A stretch of 64,000 bases of DNA from a bacterium (GCA_017541465.1 JAFXYZ010000064.1:1-64000), one strand, 5' to 3'. Positions 35,397 through 43,718 are shown, counted from the first letter of the stretch. The notes: a model not told the origin generated them from the letters alone. Translations and numbers: made by a program.

Positions 35397-36111
35397 TATT
35401 AAAAATCTTTCCTTTTGCGTGGATAATATACAGCTCTTTAAAGATGCCGACATTCATATCCCCAAAAATAAAATAACCGTTCTTGTAGGGCCGAATGGTG
35501 TTGGCAAAACAACTTTATTAAAGATTATTTCTGAGATTATTAAACCTCAGAGTATTGAAATGACAAAGAATTACAGAGAACTTTTCTATCTTCCCCAGAG
35601 AATAAAGTATCCTCAGGGAATAACTCTTGAAGAATACATTGAGTCCTCCTTCTTCAAAAAAAGCTGGAAATGGTTTCTGACAAACGAGGACAAACGAAAA
35701 GTAGATGAGGTATTAGAACTCCTTGAAATTCCCGACAAAAAGAAAACTCTGATTGATAATCTCAGTTCGGGCGAACTTCAGAAGGCAAATTTTGCGCTGG
35801 GGCTGGTGTCTGATGCGGATATGCTCCTTCTCGATGAGCCGACTTCAAATATGGATTTGGTTAATCAGATAAAAATTTTAAATATGCTCAAAAAACTTAC
35901 GTCAAAAGGAATTTCCACTCTTGTTGTTATGCATGATATAAATCTCTCTTCAAGTTACGGTGATTACTTTATCGGAATAACAAAAGAGAGAAAGATTATT
36001 TCAGCCGAAAAGAAAGAGTTCTTTACTCCTGAAACTCTTCAGGATATTTTTGGTATCAGTTTTAAGGTTATCAGTACAGATGAAGATTTTCATATCCAGA
36101 TTTTTAATTAG
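35389..36111 (+). CDS. btuD: ABC transporter ATPase BtuD
   Basis: A 240-residue ATPase with Walker A G-P-N-G-V-G-K-T-T (~35-43), the L-S-S-G-E-L-Q signature, Walker B M-L-L-L-D-E-P and a switch His in M-H-D-I. It drives vitamin B12 import with BtuC and BtuF. The TAG stop lies within the left end of interspersed element copy B, so the final residues may have been altered by its insertion. Confidence 0.92.
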   Translation: MIDIKNLSFCVDNIQLFKDADIHIPKNKITVLVGPNGVGKTTLLKIISEIIKPQSIEMTKNYRELFYLPQRIKYPQGITLEEYIESSFFKKSWKWFLTNEDKRKVDEVLELLEIPDKKKTLIDNLSSGELQKANFALGLVSDADMLLLDEPTSNMDLVNQIKILNMLKKLTSKGISTLVVMHDINLSSSYGDYFIGITKERKIISAEKKEFFTPETLQDIFGISFKVISTDEDFHIQIFN

Positions 36112-36217
36112 TGAAAAACCGGACGGGTGGAGTGAAACGAACCCGGTAAGCGAGTGCGAAGTTGACGGTAACGAAGTGAAGTCAACGACAGCAACGAGCG
36201 CAAAGGTTTTTCAAGAC
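36109..36217 (+). repeat. Interspersed structured element, copy B
   Basis: Begins TAGTGAAAAACCGGACGG and ends GGTTTTTCAAGAC, with the same terminal inverted repeat as copy A. Internal hairpins include GGGT/ACCC and GTTGAC/GTCAAC. It fills the junction between btuD and btuF, supplies the btuD stop codon and stays open in the btuF frame for its whole length. Confidence 0.78.
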
Positions 36218-37015
36218 GGAATATTGTTATTTATTTCTTGTGTATTTGTACTGTTTTGCCCGCTTTTTTGTCAGGCAGAGCCTACTTATGCTTCACTTTC
36301 GCCTGTTCCGACAGAAATTGTTTATGCCTTAGGGGCTCAGGACAGGCTTCTTGGAGTTTCGACGACCTGCAATTATCCTGAGGACACTAAAAATAAGCCT
36401 AAAATCGGGGATACCTATTTTGTTAATATGGAATTGCTCATGAAACTTCAGCCCGATTATCTTTTTGCGATGAACTCGGCTAAGGCCATGCTCGGCGAAC
36501 TCAGGCTGACAAAGACAAAGCCCGTTTATTTTGAGTTTTCGAGCGTAAACGATATATACGGCGGAATAAGAGAAATAGCCAAAATCGTTGAGAGAGAGCA
36601 GGAGGGTGAGGTTTTAATTCGGGATATAAAAGAAAAAATCGTTCAGAATAAGACAAACAACCCTCAGAAAATACTCTATATCGTTCAGACTGAGCCCATT
36701 ATCACCATCGGGAACAGGAGTTTCATTAATGACGTTATAAAACAGTCGGGGCATATTTCGGTTACGGATTCTCTAAATTACTATTACCCCATTATAAATG
36801 CCGATTTTGCTATGAAAGCTGAACCCGATGTCATTATTATTGCTTATCCGGATAAAGTCGATTTTATTAAAACCCTTTTTCCCGACACCCCGATTTTCTA
36901 TCTTCACAAGGAGCAGCAGGATATAATCAACCGCTCGGGCCCGAGGGTTTACGAGGCAGTAAAACTGTTTGCGGAGCTTGATTTTCCGACCTCCTTTGAA
37001 AAGGGTTCATGGTAG
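36176..37015 (+). CDS. btuF: Periplasmic cobalamin-binding protein BtuF
   Basis: About 279 residues from a GTG inside the repeat element; the mature protein (from A-E-P-T-Y-A-S) is a periplasmic-binding-protein of the BtuF/FhuD fold: S-L-S-P-V-P-T-E-I-V-Y-A-L-G, P-K-I-G-D-T-Y, L-Q-P-D-Y-L-F-A. The signal peptide core is I-L-L-F-I-S-C-V-F-V-L-F. No ATG precedes it except far back within btuD. Two starts are plausible: GTG 36176 (K-containing n-region encoded by the element) or TTG 36224 (no basic residue). The body of the gene is certain; the start is not. Confidence 0.85.
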   Translation: MKSTTATSAKVFQDGILLFISCVFVLFCPLFCQAEPTYASLSPVPTEIVYALGAQDRLLGVSTTCNYPEDTKNKPKIGDTYFVNMELLMKLQPDYLFAMNSAKAMLGELRLTKTKPVYFEFSSVNDIYGGIREIAKIVEREQEGEVLIRDIKEKIVQNKTNNPQKILYIVQTEPIITIGNRSFINDVIKQSGHISVTDSLNYYYPIINADFAMKAEPDVIIIAYPDKVDFIKTLFPDTPIFYLHKEQQDIINRSGPRVYEAVKLFAELDFPTSFEKGSW

Positions 37016-37016
37016 A

Positions 37017-37070
37017 TTAAAAAATTCTTGACAGCGCTGCGCTGAACTTTTCATAGCGGAAACGATAGGC
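37017..37070 (-). pseudogene. Degraded copy of the csaB 3' end
   Basis: Eighteen codons on the minus strand, including the stop, read A-Y-R-F-R-Y-E-K-F-S-A-A-L-S-R-I-F, the same as the last residues of the intact csaB gene 54 bases away (N-Y-R-F-R-Y-E-K-F-S-A-A-L-S-R-I-F). Differences are almost all at third positions. There is no gene upstream of it, so it is a leftover of a duplication or recombination. Confidence 0.8.
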
Positions 37071-37071
37071 G

Positions 37072-37095
37072 GTAGGTCGTGTTGTAAAACACGAC
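37072..37095 (+). repeat. GTAG-type REP-like hairpin 1
   Basis: GTAG followed by GTCGTGTT-GTAA-AACACGAC, a perfect eight-pair stem. A GTAG tetranucleotide at the foot of a palindrome is the mark of REP sequences recognised by RAYT (TnpA-REP) proteins. It lies between the csaB remnant and intact csaB. Confidence 0.6.
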
Positions 37096-37124
37096 AACAG
37101 GTTGTGTGAAATCAGAGAAATCAC

Positions 37125-38156
37125 TTAAAAAATTCTCGAGAGTGCTGCGCTGAATTTTTCGTATCTGAACCGATAATTCGTGAAATCGAGTTCTGAGAGT
37201 TTGTTTTCGCTTGTTGAAAACTCCCTCACAATCTCATCGATTGTATCTGGTCTGTCGGGTTTTAAGGTCTTTAAACTAAAATCGTTTGCTATCTTGTCAA
37301 CCTTTATGTCATACGATATGGGCAGAGTTTTTATCCCTGTTTTTATTCCGACAAGGCAGGCATGAAATCTCATTGCAATAAGTGCGTTAAGGGTGCTGAA
37401 AGAATTGACTATTTCATCTCTTGTATCGCAAAAGACTATTTCGGGCTCGCAATCGGGGTTGAGAGATTTTAAATAAGTCGAAAACCTCTGACAAATTGCA
37501 CTGTCCGTTGATGCCTGAAACGGATAAATCAAAACATCGTGGTTTGGGAAGTATTTTATAACACTGACGGCAAGAAGTCTCAGAAAATCTTCGCTCATTG
37601 TTTTCCAGTTCCTGAGCTGAATACCTATCCTTCCCTGAGGTCTCGGCTCTTTCACATCAATATTCCAGACGGGATCAATACACATAACGGGGTTAATTCC
37701 GTATCTTTGAAGATAAAACTTACTGTTTTCATCTCGAACGGAAATATAAGATGCCTTTTTGAGTAGTGAAACCGTTATTTTCTGAAGAATTTCAGACTGA
37801 ATAGGACCTATGCCCTGCGCAAAAATGACTATTTTTTTCTTGAAAAAGGAGGCAAGAAAAATGATAAAAAGGTAATAAATAAGACTTTTTTTGCTTGTTG
37901 CATCCTGCAAAAGACTTCCACCGCCAGAAATCAGCAGGTCTGTATTCTTTATCGCCTTTATAACATCGAAAATTTTGAAGGAATTAACCGAACGAACCCT
38001 GTATTCTTTTTTTGTATATTCGGTGTCCGAGGAAAAAACGGTTATATCAATGCCACTGTCAAACTGTCTGAGGTTGTCGATAAGCACACTTAATACGGCT
38101 TCATCGCCGAAGTTGTGAAATCCGTAATATCCTGAAATGCAAACCTTTTTAGCCAT
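37125..38156 (-). CDS. csaB: Polysaccharide pyruvyl transferase CsaB
   Basis: A 343-residue protein of the polysaccharide pyruvyl transferase family. The start C-I-S-G-Y-Y-G-F-H-N-F-G-D-E-A is the family signature; I-F-A-Q-G-I-G-P-I and V-S-V-R-D-E-N-S follow, and M-R-F-H-A lies near residue 265. It puts pyruvyl ketals on cell-wall or surface polymers, anchoring S-layer-type proteins in other bacteria. The start overlaps the PfkB gene by eight bases. A second, decayed 3' end of the gene is present just downstream. Confidence 0.88.
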   Translation of the reverse strand: MAKKVCISGYYGFHNFGDEAVLSVLIDNLRQFDSGIDITVFSSDTEYTKKEYRVRSVNSFKIFDVIKAIKNTDLLISGGGSLLQDATSKKSLIYYLFIIFLASFFKKKIVIFAQGIGPIQSEILQKITVSLLKKASYISVRDENSKFYLQRYGINPVMCIDPVWNIDVKEPRPQGRIGIQLRNWKTMSEDFLRLLAVSVIKYFPNHDVLIYPFQASTDSAICQRFSTYLKSLNPDCEPEIVFCDTRDEIVNSFSTLNALIAMRFHACLVGIKTGIKTLPISYDIKVDKIANDFSLKTLKPDRPDTIDEIVREFSTSENKLSELDFTNYRFRYEKFSAALSRIF

Positions 38157-39093
38157 TTGTCCCCTTGTAGTGCTTCATAACGTCACTTTTTGACGGAATA
38201 GATTTTATTGCGCCGACATTTTGTGTCTGAAGTCCCGCAACAATAGCTGCGAAGCGCCCTGCTTCAAACGGTGTTTTGCCTGTCGTGAGTGCGTGGAGGA
38301 AGGCTCCATTGAATACATCGCCTGCGCCCGTAACGTCAACAGGCTCTGAGGAGGTGTATTCCGTAAAGTTTACTTCTCCGTTATATCCGATGTAGTAGCC
38401 TTTGTCGAGGTGCGACTTGATTACTACGGTTGAAATTCCTTTATCTCTGAAGAATTTTATAAGAAGGTCAACGGAATCGGTATTCGGAATAACCTTAGAA
38501 TCGTTGCGGATATTGAGGAAGATAATATCAAGATAGTCCGAAATCTCTTCAAATGCCTCTTTTGCCTCCTCGTTAGACCAGACCTTTGAGTTAAAGTTCG
38601 GATCATAGGCGCATAAAATCTTGTTTTCTTTTGCTATCTCGTAAGCTCTTTTTACCGCCTCTCTTGAGGTCAGAGATAGTGACTGCGTTAAGCCTGTTGA
38701 ATAGACGACAGATGCTGATTTTATATAATCCTCCGAAATATCGTCAATACAGAGGTGGGTTGCTGCCGTTTTTCTTCTGTAGTAAGCAAATTCCTTTTCT
38801 TCACACGAAATTCTCGAGATGATATAGAGCCCGTTAAACCCGTTTACAGGCTTAACCTGGGAAATATCAAGCCCTTCAGACTGCCAGCTGTCAAGAAGAT
38901 AGTCTTTAAAACAGTCCATTCCTATTCTTGAAATGAAGCCTACTCTTGAACCCATACGAAGCGCAGAAATAGCAGTCGCCAGAGTGTCTCCGCCGTAGTA
39001 TTTGTTTAAGGTATTTGCATAATATAAACTTTCGGTGCTTGAAAGCTCTATAAGGCTCTCGCCTATTACAATTAAATCAAGTTTTTCTGCCAT
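38149..39093 (-). CDS. PfkB-family sugar kinase
   Basis: A 314-residue ribokinase-fold kinase. Seen: the N-terminal I-G-E-S-L-I-E-L and Y-Y-G-G-D-T-L-A-T-A substrate strands, A-Y-D-P-N-F, and the C-terminal D-V-T-G-A-G-D-V-F-N-G-A anion hole with catalytic Asp. Pattern and length are closest to 2-keto-3-deoxygluconate kinases and fructokinases; the exact sugar cannot be read. Forms a two-gene unit with csaB. Confidence 0.85.
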   Translation of the reverse strand: MAEKLDLIVIGESLIELSSTESLYYANTLNKYYGGDTLATAISALRMGSRVGFISRIGMDCFKDYLLDSWQSEGLDISQVKPVNGFNGLYIISRISCEEKEFAYYRRKTAATHLCIDDISEDYIKSASVVYSTGLTQSLSLTSREAVKRAYEIAKENKILCAYDPNFNSKVWSNEEAKEAFEEISDYLDIIFLNIRNDSKVIPNTDSVDLLIKFFRDKGISTVVIKSHLDKGYYIGYNGEVNFTEYTSSEPVDVTGAGDVFNGAFLHALTTGKTPFEAGRFAAIVAGLQTQNVGAIKSIPSKSDVMKHYKGTNG

Positions 39094-39105
39094 AATTTAT
39101 CTTTC

Positions 39106-39127
39106 GGTAGACTAAAGTCTACCCTAC
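39106..39127 (-). repeat. GTAG-type REP-like hairpin 2
   Basis: On the minus strand GTAG precedes GGTAGAC-TTTA-GTCTACC, a perfect seven-pair stem. It sits in the divergent space between the PfkB and mutL genes. Confidence 0.6.
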
Positions 39128-39236
39128 ATGTGCATATTTTGTCTATGTTAAGGCTATCAAAAAAGTGTGATTTGGTCAAATTATTAATATCTTCCATATT
39201 TCTTTACAAAATATATATTTTCTCGAAAAAAAGTAT

Positions 39237-39242
39237 TAGAAT
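39237..39242 (+). promoter_or_regulatory. -10 box of mutL
   Basis: TAGAAT ends seven bases before the mutL ATG at 39250. No ribosome site is present, so translation probably starts on a leaderless transcript. Confidence 0.4.
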
Positions 39243-39249
39243 AGAAAAC

Positions 39250-41031
39250 ATGCGAAGAATTAAACAGTTATCGAAACACTTAATAAATCAGATTGCTGCT
39301 GGCGAAGTTATCGAGCGCCCGATGTCTGTTGTTAAGGAATTAACCGAAAATTCCATTGACGCAGGGGCTACAAAAATTGAAATCTCCGTCTCAAACGAAT
39401 GCAGAGACATAAGAATTGCCGATAACGGTTCGGGTATTCACCCGGACGACATTGAACTCGCCTTCACAAACCACGCAACAAGTAAACTTGAAGATGAAAA
39501 TTCTCTTTTCAACATAGAAACCCTCGGCTTCAGAGGGGAAGCCCTGGCAAGTATTATTTCCATTTCAAAAGTTGTCTGCACAACAAGAACAAAAGATTTT
39601 GAATACGGCATAAGGGTTGAAGCAAAAGGAAGCGAGATAACCAAAAGTCAGACAGGCTGCGCGCAGGGAACTATTTTTGAAATCTCTGATATTTTCTACA
39701 ACCAGCCTGCAAGATTAAAGTTTTTAAAGAGCGCAAAAACAGAGTTTGCCTATATTCAGGAGTTAGTCTCAACCATAGCGCTTTCTCACCCCGAAATTTC
39801 GTTTGTTTTAAAGAATAACGGGCAGTTAATTCTTTCCTGCGCCCAGAATAGCGACCTTGCAACGAGAATTAACGAGGTTTATTCGGTCAATGTTGATGAT
39901 GAATTTGAACCTCTTAAAAAGTCCGATAAACTGTCAGGGCTTGAAGTAAGCGGATATACAAGTCTGCCGACTTTTACGCGCTCAAGTAAAAAATCTTATT
40001 TCACTTTTGTTAATTCGCGCATGGTTAAGTGTCCGATTTTGATTAAGGCTATTGATTTAGCCTATAAAAACACTCTTCCCATAGGCAAATATCCGTTTGT
40101 TGTTTTAAATCTGACACTTCCCTCAGAGGATGTCGATGTAAATGCTCACCCGACAAAGCGGGAAATCAGGTATAAAAACCCTAATCAGATTTTTAATTTT
40201 GTTCAGAGCGCAATATCCCAGGCTATTTCGGGGCTTTCTTACAAGCAAAATATAACAATGCCAGCTCCAAAGTCAGAGTTTGCTTTTCCTTCAATGTCAG
40301 AAGATAACGACACCTATTTTCTTGACGAAACAAAGAATATAGAGCCGCTTTCAAGACCGTTTTCGCCTGTTTCCGTTAAGGAGCAGCCCGTTTTGACCAT
40401 GAAGGAATCAAAACAGATGGTTCAGACGGCGCTTCTCGATTTTCCAAAAGAGGAAAAAGAGGAGGAAAAAATTAAGGTTATCGGGCAGTATGCCGATACC
40501 TATATTCTCGTTGAAAACCCCTCAGGGCTTGAAATTATCGACCAGCATATCGCAGAAGAGCGATATATTTATGAAAAGCTCAAAAAAGAGCAGATAGTTG
40601 CTTCTCAGCTTATATTAATTTCTGAAGCACTGACGGTTGAACCCTCTGAGAGTGTTTTAATACAAAATTCTCAGGAAGTGCTTGAAAAATACGGCTATAA
40701 AATAGACGTTTTAGAACCGACAAAGGTTATTTTTCGAAAAATTCCCCAAATTCTCTCTAACAGGAATCTTCAGGATATTTTAACCGAAATTCTTCAGAAC
40801 CTTAAAGATGCTCAGAGTGACGGAATTAATACTTTAGAAGAAAAGATTTTAATAACAACTTCCTGCAAGGCGGCAGTGAAGGCTAATACTCCTTTGACAG
40901 TGGTGCAAATGGAGGACATCGTGCGCCGATGGCGCACTACTTCCCAACCCTACACATGCCCTCATGGCAGAACAATATCACACATAATACTCCATAAAGA
41001 GCTCGCGGCATTTTTCGGCAGACAAAAGTAA
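39250..41031 (+). CDS. mutL: DNA mismatch repair protein MutL
   Basis: A 593-residue GHKL ATPase with a C-terminal endonuclease. The N-terminus has I-A-A-G-E-V-I, N-S-I-D-A-G-A, D-N-G-S-G-I and G-F-R-G-E-A-L. The C-terminal domain has D-Q-H-I-A-E-E-R-Y-I-Y-E (endonuclease motif DQHA-X2-E-X4-E with Ile for Ala), S-C-K-A-A-V-K-A and C-P-H-G-R, so it should nick DNA, as in bacteria lacking MutH. The ATG at 39250 starts at the family N-terminus; the open frame 40 codons upstream is unlike any MutL and is rejected. Confidence 0.95.
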   Translation: MRRIKQLSKHLINQIAAGEVIERPMSVVKELTENSIDAGATKIEISVSNECRDIRIADNGSGIHPDDIELAFTNHATSKLEDENSLFNIETLGFRGEALASIISISKVVCTTRTKDFEYGIRVEAKGSEITKSQTGCAQGTIFEISDIFYNQPARLKFLKSAKTEFAYIQELVSTIALSHPEISFVLKNNGQLILSCAQNSDLATRINEVYSVNVDDEFEPLKKSDKLSGLEVSGYTSLPTFTRSSKKSYFTFVNSRMVKCPILIKAIDLAYKNTLPIGKYPFVVLNLTLPSEDVDVNAHPTKREIRYKNPNQIFNFVQSAISQAISGLSYKQNITMPAPKSEFAFPSMSEDNDTYFLDETKNIEPLSRPFSPVSVKEQPVLTMKESKQMVQTALLDFPKEEKEEEKIKVIGQYADTYILVENPSGLEIIDQHIAEERYIYEKLKKEQIVASQLILISEALTVEPSESVLIQNSQEVLEKYGYKIDVLEPTKVIFRKIPQILSNRNLQDILTEILQNLKDAQSDGINTLEEKILITTSCKAAVKANTPLTVVQMEDIVRRWRTTSQPYTCPHGRTISHIILHKELAAFFGRQK

Positions 41032-41036
41032 AAAAA

Positions 41037-41066
41037 GTCTTTCCCTTTTGTGTCATCGGGAAAGAC
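41037..41066 (-). terminator. Hairpin with minus-strand terminator orientation
   Basis: GTCTTTCCC and GGGAAAGAC pair across a 12-base loop. The six A before it (41031-41036) are a T run on the minus strand; the plus strand lacks T after the stem. It sits five bases beyond the mutL stop although both neighbours are on the plus strand. Confidence 0.55.
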
Positions 41067-41313
41067 AGAATTAGTAAAAGAGACATCGCCAACATTCTGC
41101 CACAGGTGATATTATTTTTCCGTTTTTCAGAGGGATTTTTTAATAAATGTAAAGGGAAATTGCCTTTATATTGCGTTTTTAAGGGTATTGCTTTATATTA
41201 AGTATGATTTATACACTTTTTAAACAAATGTAAAAATAATTAATATTTTTAACTAAAAAAGGCAATTTTTTCTTCTCAGTGACATTATAGAGAAAGAATA
41301 AATTAGGTTAATT

Positions 41314-42354
41314 ATGCAAATAACAAAAATAACAACAACACAGCCAAAACAAAACAACAGTATATCTTATAAACAATCAACACCGTCATTTAAGGGCTTC
41401 GATTCAATGGTAGTAAATGTAATGGAGGCAATCGAGCGTGGCGGTCTGGTTGCATCGTTTACTACACAGGATATGCTGGGTACTAATCTGCCGAGACCTA
41501 TTACGGCACTTTCACGTAACAAGAAAGAAAACAAGGGGCAGAAAAACAAGACGTTTGCTCTTAAAGAAGCCCTTAGAGAATTTACAACAGGCCCGAGCAT
41601 GTTCATTATTCCGGGGATTATTCTTTCTGTTGCAAAGAAGAGTATCGGAAAAGCTATGGATATTCCCGCTCAGTTTATAAAGGGCATGGGTGAAATCTAC
41701 AAGTCCGCTCCTTTAACCGCTCAGGGTGCGGCTGTTGCAAAAACCGAATTTTACAAAAATGTATTTGAAAATATTCTGAAGAACTCAACAACTACACTTC
41801 CCGAAAAAGAACTTCACGCAAAAGCAGCTGAGTTTGCTGAAAATCTCGCTCAAATCGATAAAGCAAAACCGAAAAACTTCCTCAAAAACTTCAGAGGTAT
41901 CTTTGAAGCAGGTTCTCAGCAGGATTTAATCACAGAGCTTTCAGATAAATTCTTCCACACTATCAAAACAAACAACGACAACGCACTTGCTGATTTTACG
42001 GTTGGCACACTGGATGTCGGTGTTGACGGTGTTAAGAAATCTGCTCCCTTCAAGAAATTAATCGGTTATATGAGAAATTACGCAGATGATGTCGTTGAAA
42101 AGACAACCGAAACCATCAATATCCAGTCTGCAAAACCGACTCTCGAGAAGGTTACAGAGTTTATCAACAATGCAAATATAAAGAGAATTACTGGCAGATA
42201 TACTCTTAACCTCCTTATGGCAGGCGCAGTCCTCTGCTTCCTCCCGATGATACCGAAAATTTACAACGTCAGCAAGGATAACCCGGCACTCAGAGGTCTG
42301 GAAAAACCGGTAGAGCATGAAAAAGCCGAAATAACAAAGAAAGGAGCGAATTAA
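41314..42354 (+). CDS. Membrane protein with N-terminal FKG-type tag, copy 1
   Basis: A 346-residue protein. The first 28 residues are polar and unstructured and end in S-F-K-G (M-Q-I-T-K-I at the start). A hydrophobic segment near 96-112 (S-M-F-I-I-P-G-I-I-L-S-V) and another near 298-315 (N-L-L-M-A-G-A-V-L-C-F-L-P-M) bracket a helical region. No enzyme motif is seen. The gene at 42357 has the same layout, so the pair arose by tandem duplication followed by strong divergence. Function unknown. Confidence 0.75.
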   Translation: MQITKITTTQPKQNNSISYKQSTPSFKGFDSMVVNVMEAIERGGLVASFTTQDMLGTNLPRPITALSRNKKENKGQKNKTFALKEALREFTTGPSMFIIPGIILSVAKKSIGKAMDIPAQFIKGMGEIYKSAPLTAQGAAVAKTEFYKNVFENILKNSTTTLPEKELHAKAAEFAENLAQIDKAKPKNFLKNFRGIFEAGSQQDLITELSDKFFHTIKTNNDNALADFTVGTLDVGVDGVKKSAPFKKLIGYMRNYADDVVEKTTETINIQSAKPTLEKVTEFINNANIKRITGRYTLNLLMAGAVLCFLPMIPKIYNVSKDNPALRGLEKPVEHEKAEITKKGAN

Positions 42355-42356
42355 TT

Positions 42357-43316
42357 ATGCAAATTAATAAAATTCAAGCTCCTATGCTTCAGAAACCGCA
42401 AAATAACAATAAATCGGTTGCCTTCAAAGGAAATCCCGTAGAATTGGCAGGAAAGCTTGTAGGAAAGGGTTCTCTGACCAAATTCGCCGATAAGATTGAG
42501 TTTGACAGTATCAATATGCCGTTCCCCGTTCTTGCAACGGTTATGATTTTCGGTGTTATCATTCCGAGACTTGTTCAGGCTCAGGACGAATACGACAGAG
42601 AAGAAATCATGAGAAGAGACCTGATTTCAACAGTCGTTATCACAACCGCTCAGCCTGTTATTAATAAATCAATATCAGCAATAACGGAGGCAAAATCAGG
42701 ACTTGCTCTTGCAACTAAACCCGCTACGAAAAACGGCTTCCAAAAGGTTCTGAGCTACCTTAACCCCGTTGGCGGTGTCAGAGTTCTGAACGGTGACCAA
42801 ATCGCTGCAAAATATTCAAAAATTGACGGGTATAAAAACGGTATTGCAGGTTTCTGTGATTTCGTTACAGGTAACGGCGGCAACCTCAAAAAAATGTTCA
42901 GCTATGAAAAAGGCGGAACAAAAGAAATCGTTGAAAAAATTGTCGGCAAAGACATCTTTGAAGCAGGTGACAATAAGGCAATAAGAGATGCGCTTGCAGA
43001 TGCCGCAAAAAAAGGTACAAAAGAAATCGGAGAACTCTACGCTAAGTTCGCAGACAAGAATAATCCGTTTGTAATCAAAGCAAAATCACTTAATTCAACC
43101 TTCGGATTCCTGTCAATGTTCCTCCTCGTTCCTGCTTTGTTAGGTTTTGCTATTCCTAAAGTAAACGAAAGAATAACAAAGAAGAAATTCCTCGAAAGAC
43201 AGGCAGCAGAACAGGAAAAAGCACAAAATTCTATTCGGAATGCCGCAAAACTTCCCGCTCAGCTGAAAAGCCCTTTGGCTATGAGTAATATAAACGTTTC
43301 TACAAAAATAAAATAA
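42357..43316 (+). CDS. Membrane protein with N-terminal FKG-type tag, copy 2
   Basis: A 319-residue protein that begins two bases after copy 1, with an AAAGGAG ribosome site inside the end of it. N-terminus M-Q-I-N-K-I ... V-A-F-K-G copies the pattern of its neighbour. A membrane segment near 57-72 (P-V-L-A-T-V-M-I-F-G-V-I-I-P) and one near 258-272 (F-L-S-M-F-L-L-V-P-A-L-L-G-F-A) bracket a charged helical centre. Ends in a basic coiled-coil tail. No known domain. Confidence 0.75.
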   Translation: MQINKIQAPMLQKPQNNNKSVAFKGNPVELAGKLVGKGSLTKFADKIEFDSINMPFPVLATVMIFGVIIPRLVQAQDEYDREEIMRRDLISTVVITTAQPVINKSISAITEAKSGLALATKPATKNGFQKVLSYLNPVGGVRVLNGDQIAAKYSKIDGYKNGIAGFCDFVTGNGGNLKKMFSYEKGGTKEIVEKIVGKDIFEAGDNKAIRDALADAAKKGTKEIGELYAKFADKNNPFVIKAKSLNSTFGFLSMFLLVPALLGFAIPKVNERITKKKFLERQAAEQEKAQNSIRNAAKLPAQLKSPLAMSNINVSTKIK

Positions 43317-43340
43317 TCAAAAATAACCAAAACGCAAAAC

Positions 43341-43371
43341 AGCCGATAAGAGTTTCCTCTGTCGGCTTTTT
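43341..43371 (+). terminator. Intrinsic terminator after the paralogous pair
   Basis: AGCCGA pairs with TCGGCT, with a second inner stem AGAG/CTCT, followed by TTTTT. Confidence 0.8.
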
Positions 43372-43404
43372 GCTATTAAAATGTTGGTTTGCTCTCTCGT
43401 TCCT

Positions 43405-43483
43405 ACATGTGGTTCAGTGGGATATAAAGTTTTTTCTGATACAGGTAAAGCACGACGCTTTATATCCCGAACCGAACACATGT
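43405..43483. repeat. Long imperfect inverted repeat
   Basis: GGGATATAAAG (43419-43429) is the exact complement of CTTTATATCCC (43458-43468), and outside them ACATGTGGTTC matches GAACACATGT with one base offset. The loop is 28 bases. The whole 79-base unit looks like a small mobile (MITE-like) element or a structured RNA. Confidence 0.7.
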
Positions 43484-43526
43484 TGTGTCTTAATACGTTA
43501 AATATATCCTGTGTTTTTTGAATTGC

Positions 43527-43547
43527 TGCCTTGCCTTTTGCAAGGCA
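43527..43547. repeat. Eight-bp perfect hairpin
   Basis: TGCCTTGC, CTTTT loop, GCAAGGCA. No T run follows, so it is not an obvious terminator. Confidence 0.5.
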
Positions 43548-43644
43548 AACTGCAAATATCCTTATATATATAAAAATTTGTTTCCTTTGATTATTGACTT
43601 TTTTTGCGCTATTGTGAAGAAACTGTAATGTTTTTTGTTTTTAT

Positions 43645-43680
43645 CCTCGCCCCTTACGGGAGAGGGATAGGGAGAGGGGG
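43645..43680. repeat. CCTC-GGGAG purine-rich repeat, intact copy
   Basis: CCTCGCCCCTTACGGGAGAGG then GATAGGGAGAGGGG. It matches the two halves that flank the interspersed element at 55958-56090, so this is the uninterrupted form of the repeat. Confidence 0.55.
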
Positions 43681-43702
43681 CAATTTGTATATTCTGTTTT
43701 GA

Positions 43703-43711
43703 TGTTATTAT
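43703..43711 (+). promoter_or_regulatory. Extended -10 of dtd
   Basis: TGT followed by TATTAT, ending seven bases before the dtd ATG at 43719. No ribosome site lies between. Confidence 0.45.
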
Positions 43712-43718
43712 ATTTACT

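Larger units (their letters stand above)
43317..43718. other. 402-base gene-free region with several structures
   Basis: Contains a terminator for the paralogous pair (43341-43371), a long imperfect inverted repeat (43405-43483), a TGCCTTGC/GCAAGGCA hairpin (43527-43547), a purine-rich repeat (43645-43680) and the dtd promoter. No credible open frame is present on either strand. Confidence 0.7.

Noticed and set aside
39130-39249. 40-codon extension of MutL
   Set aside because: MutL proteins start directly before the first ATPase helix; a -10 box lies at 39237-39242 inside the extension.
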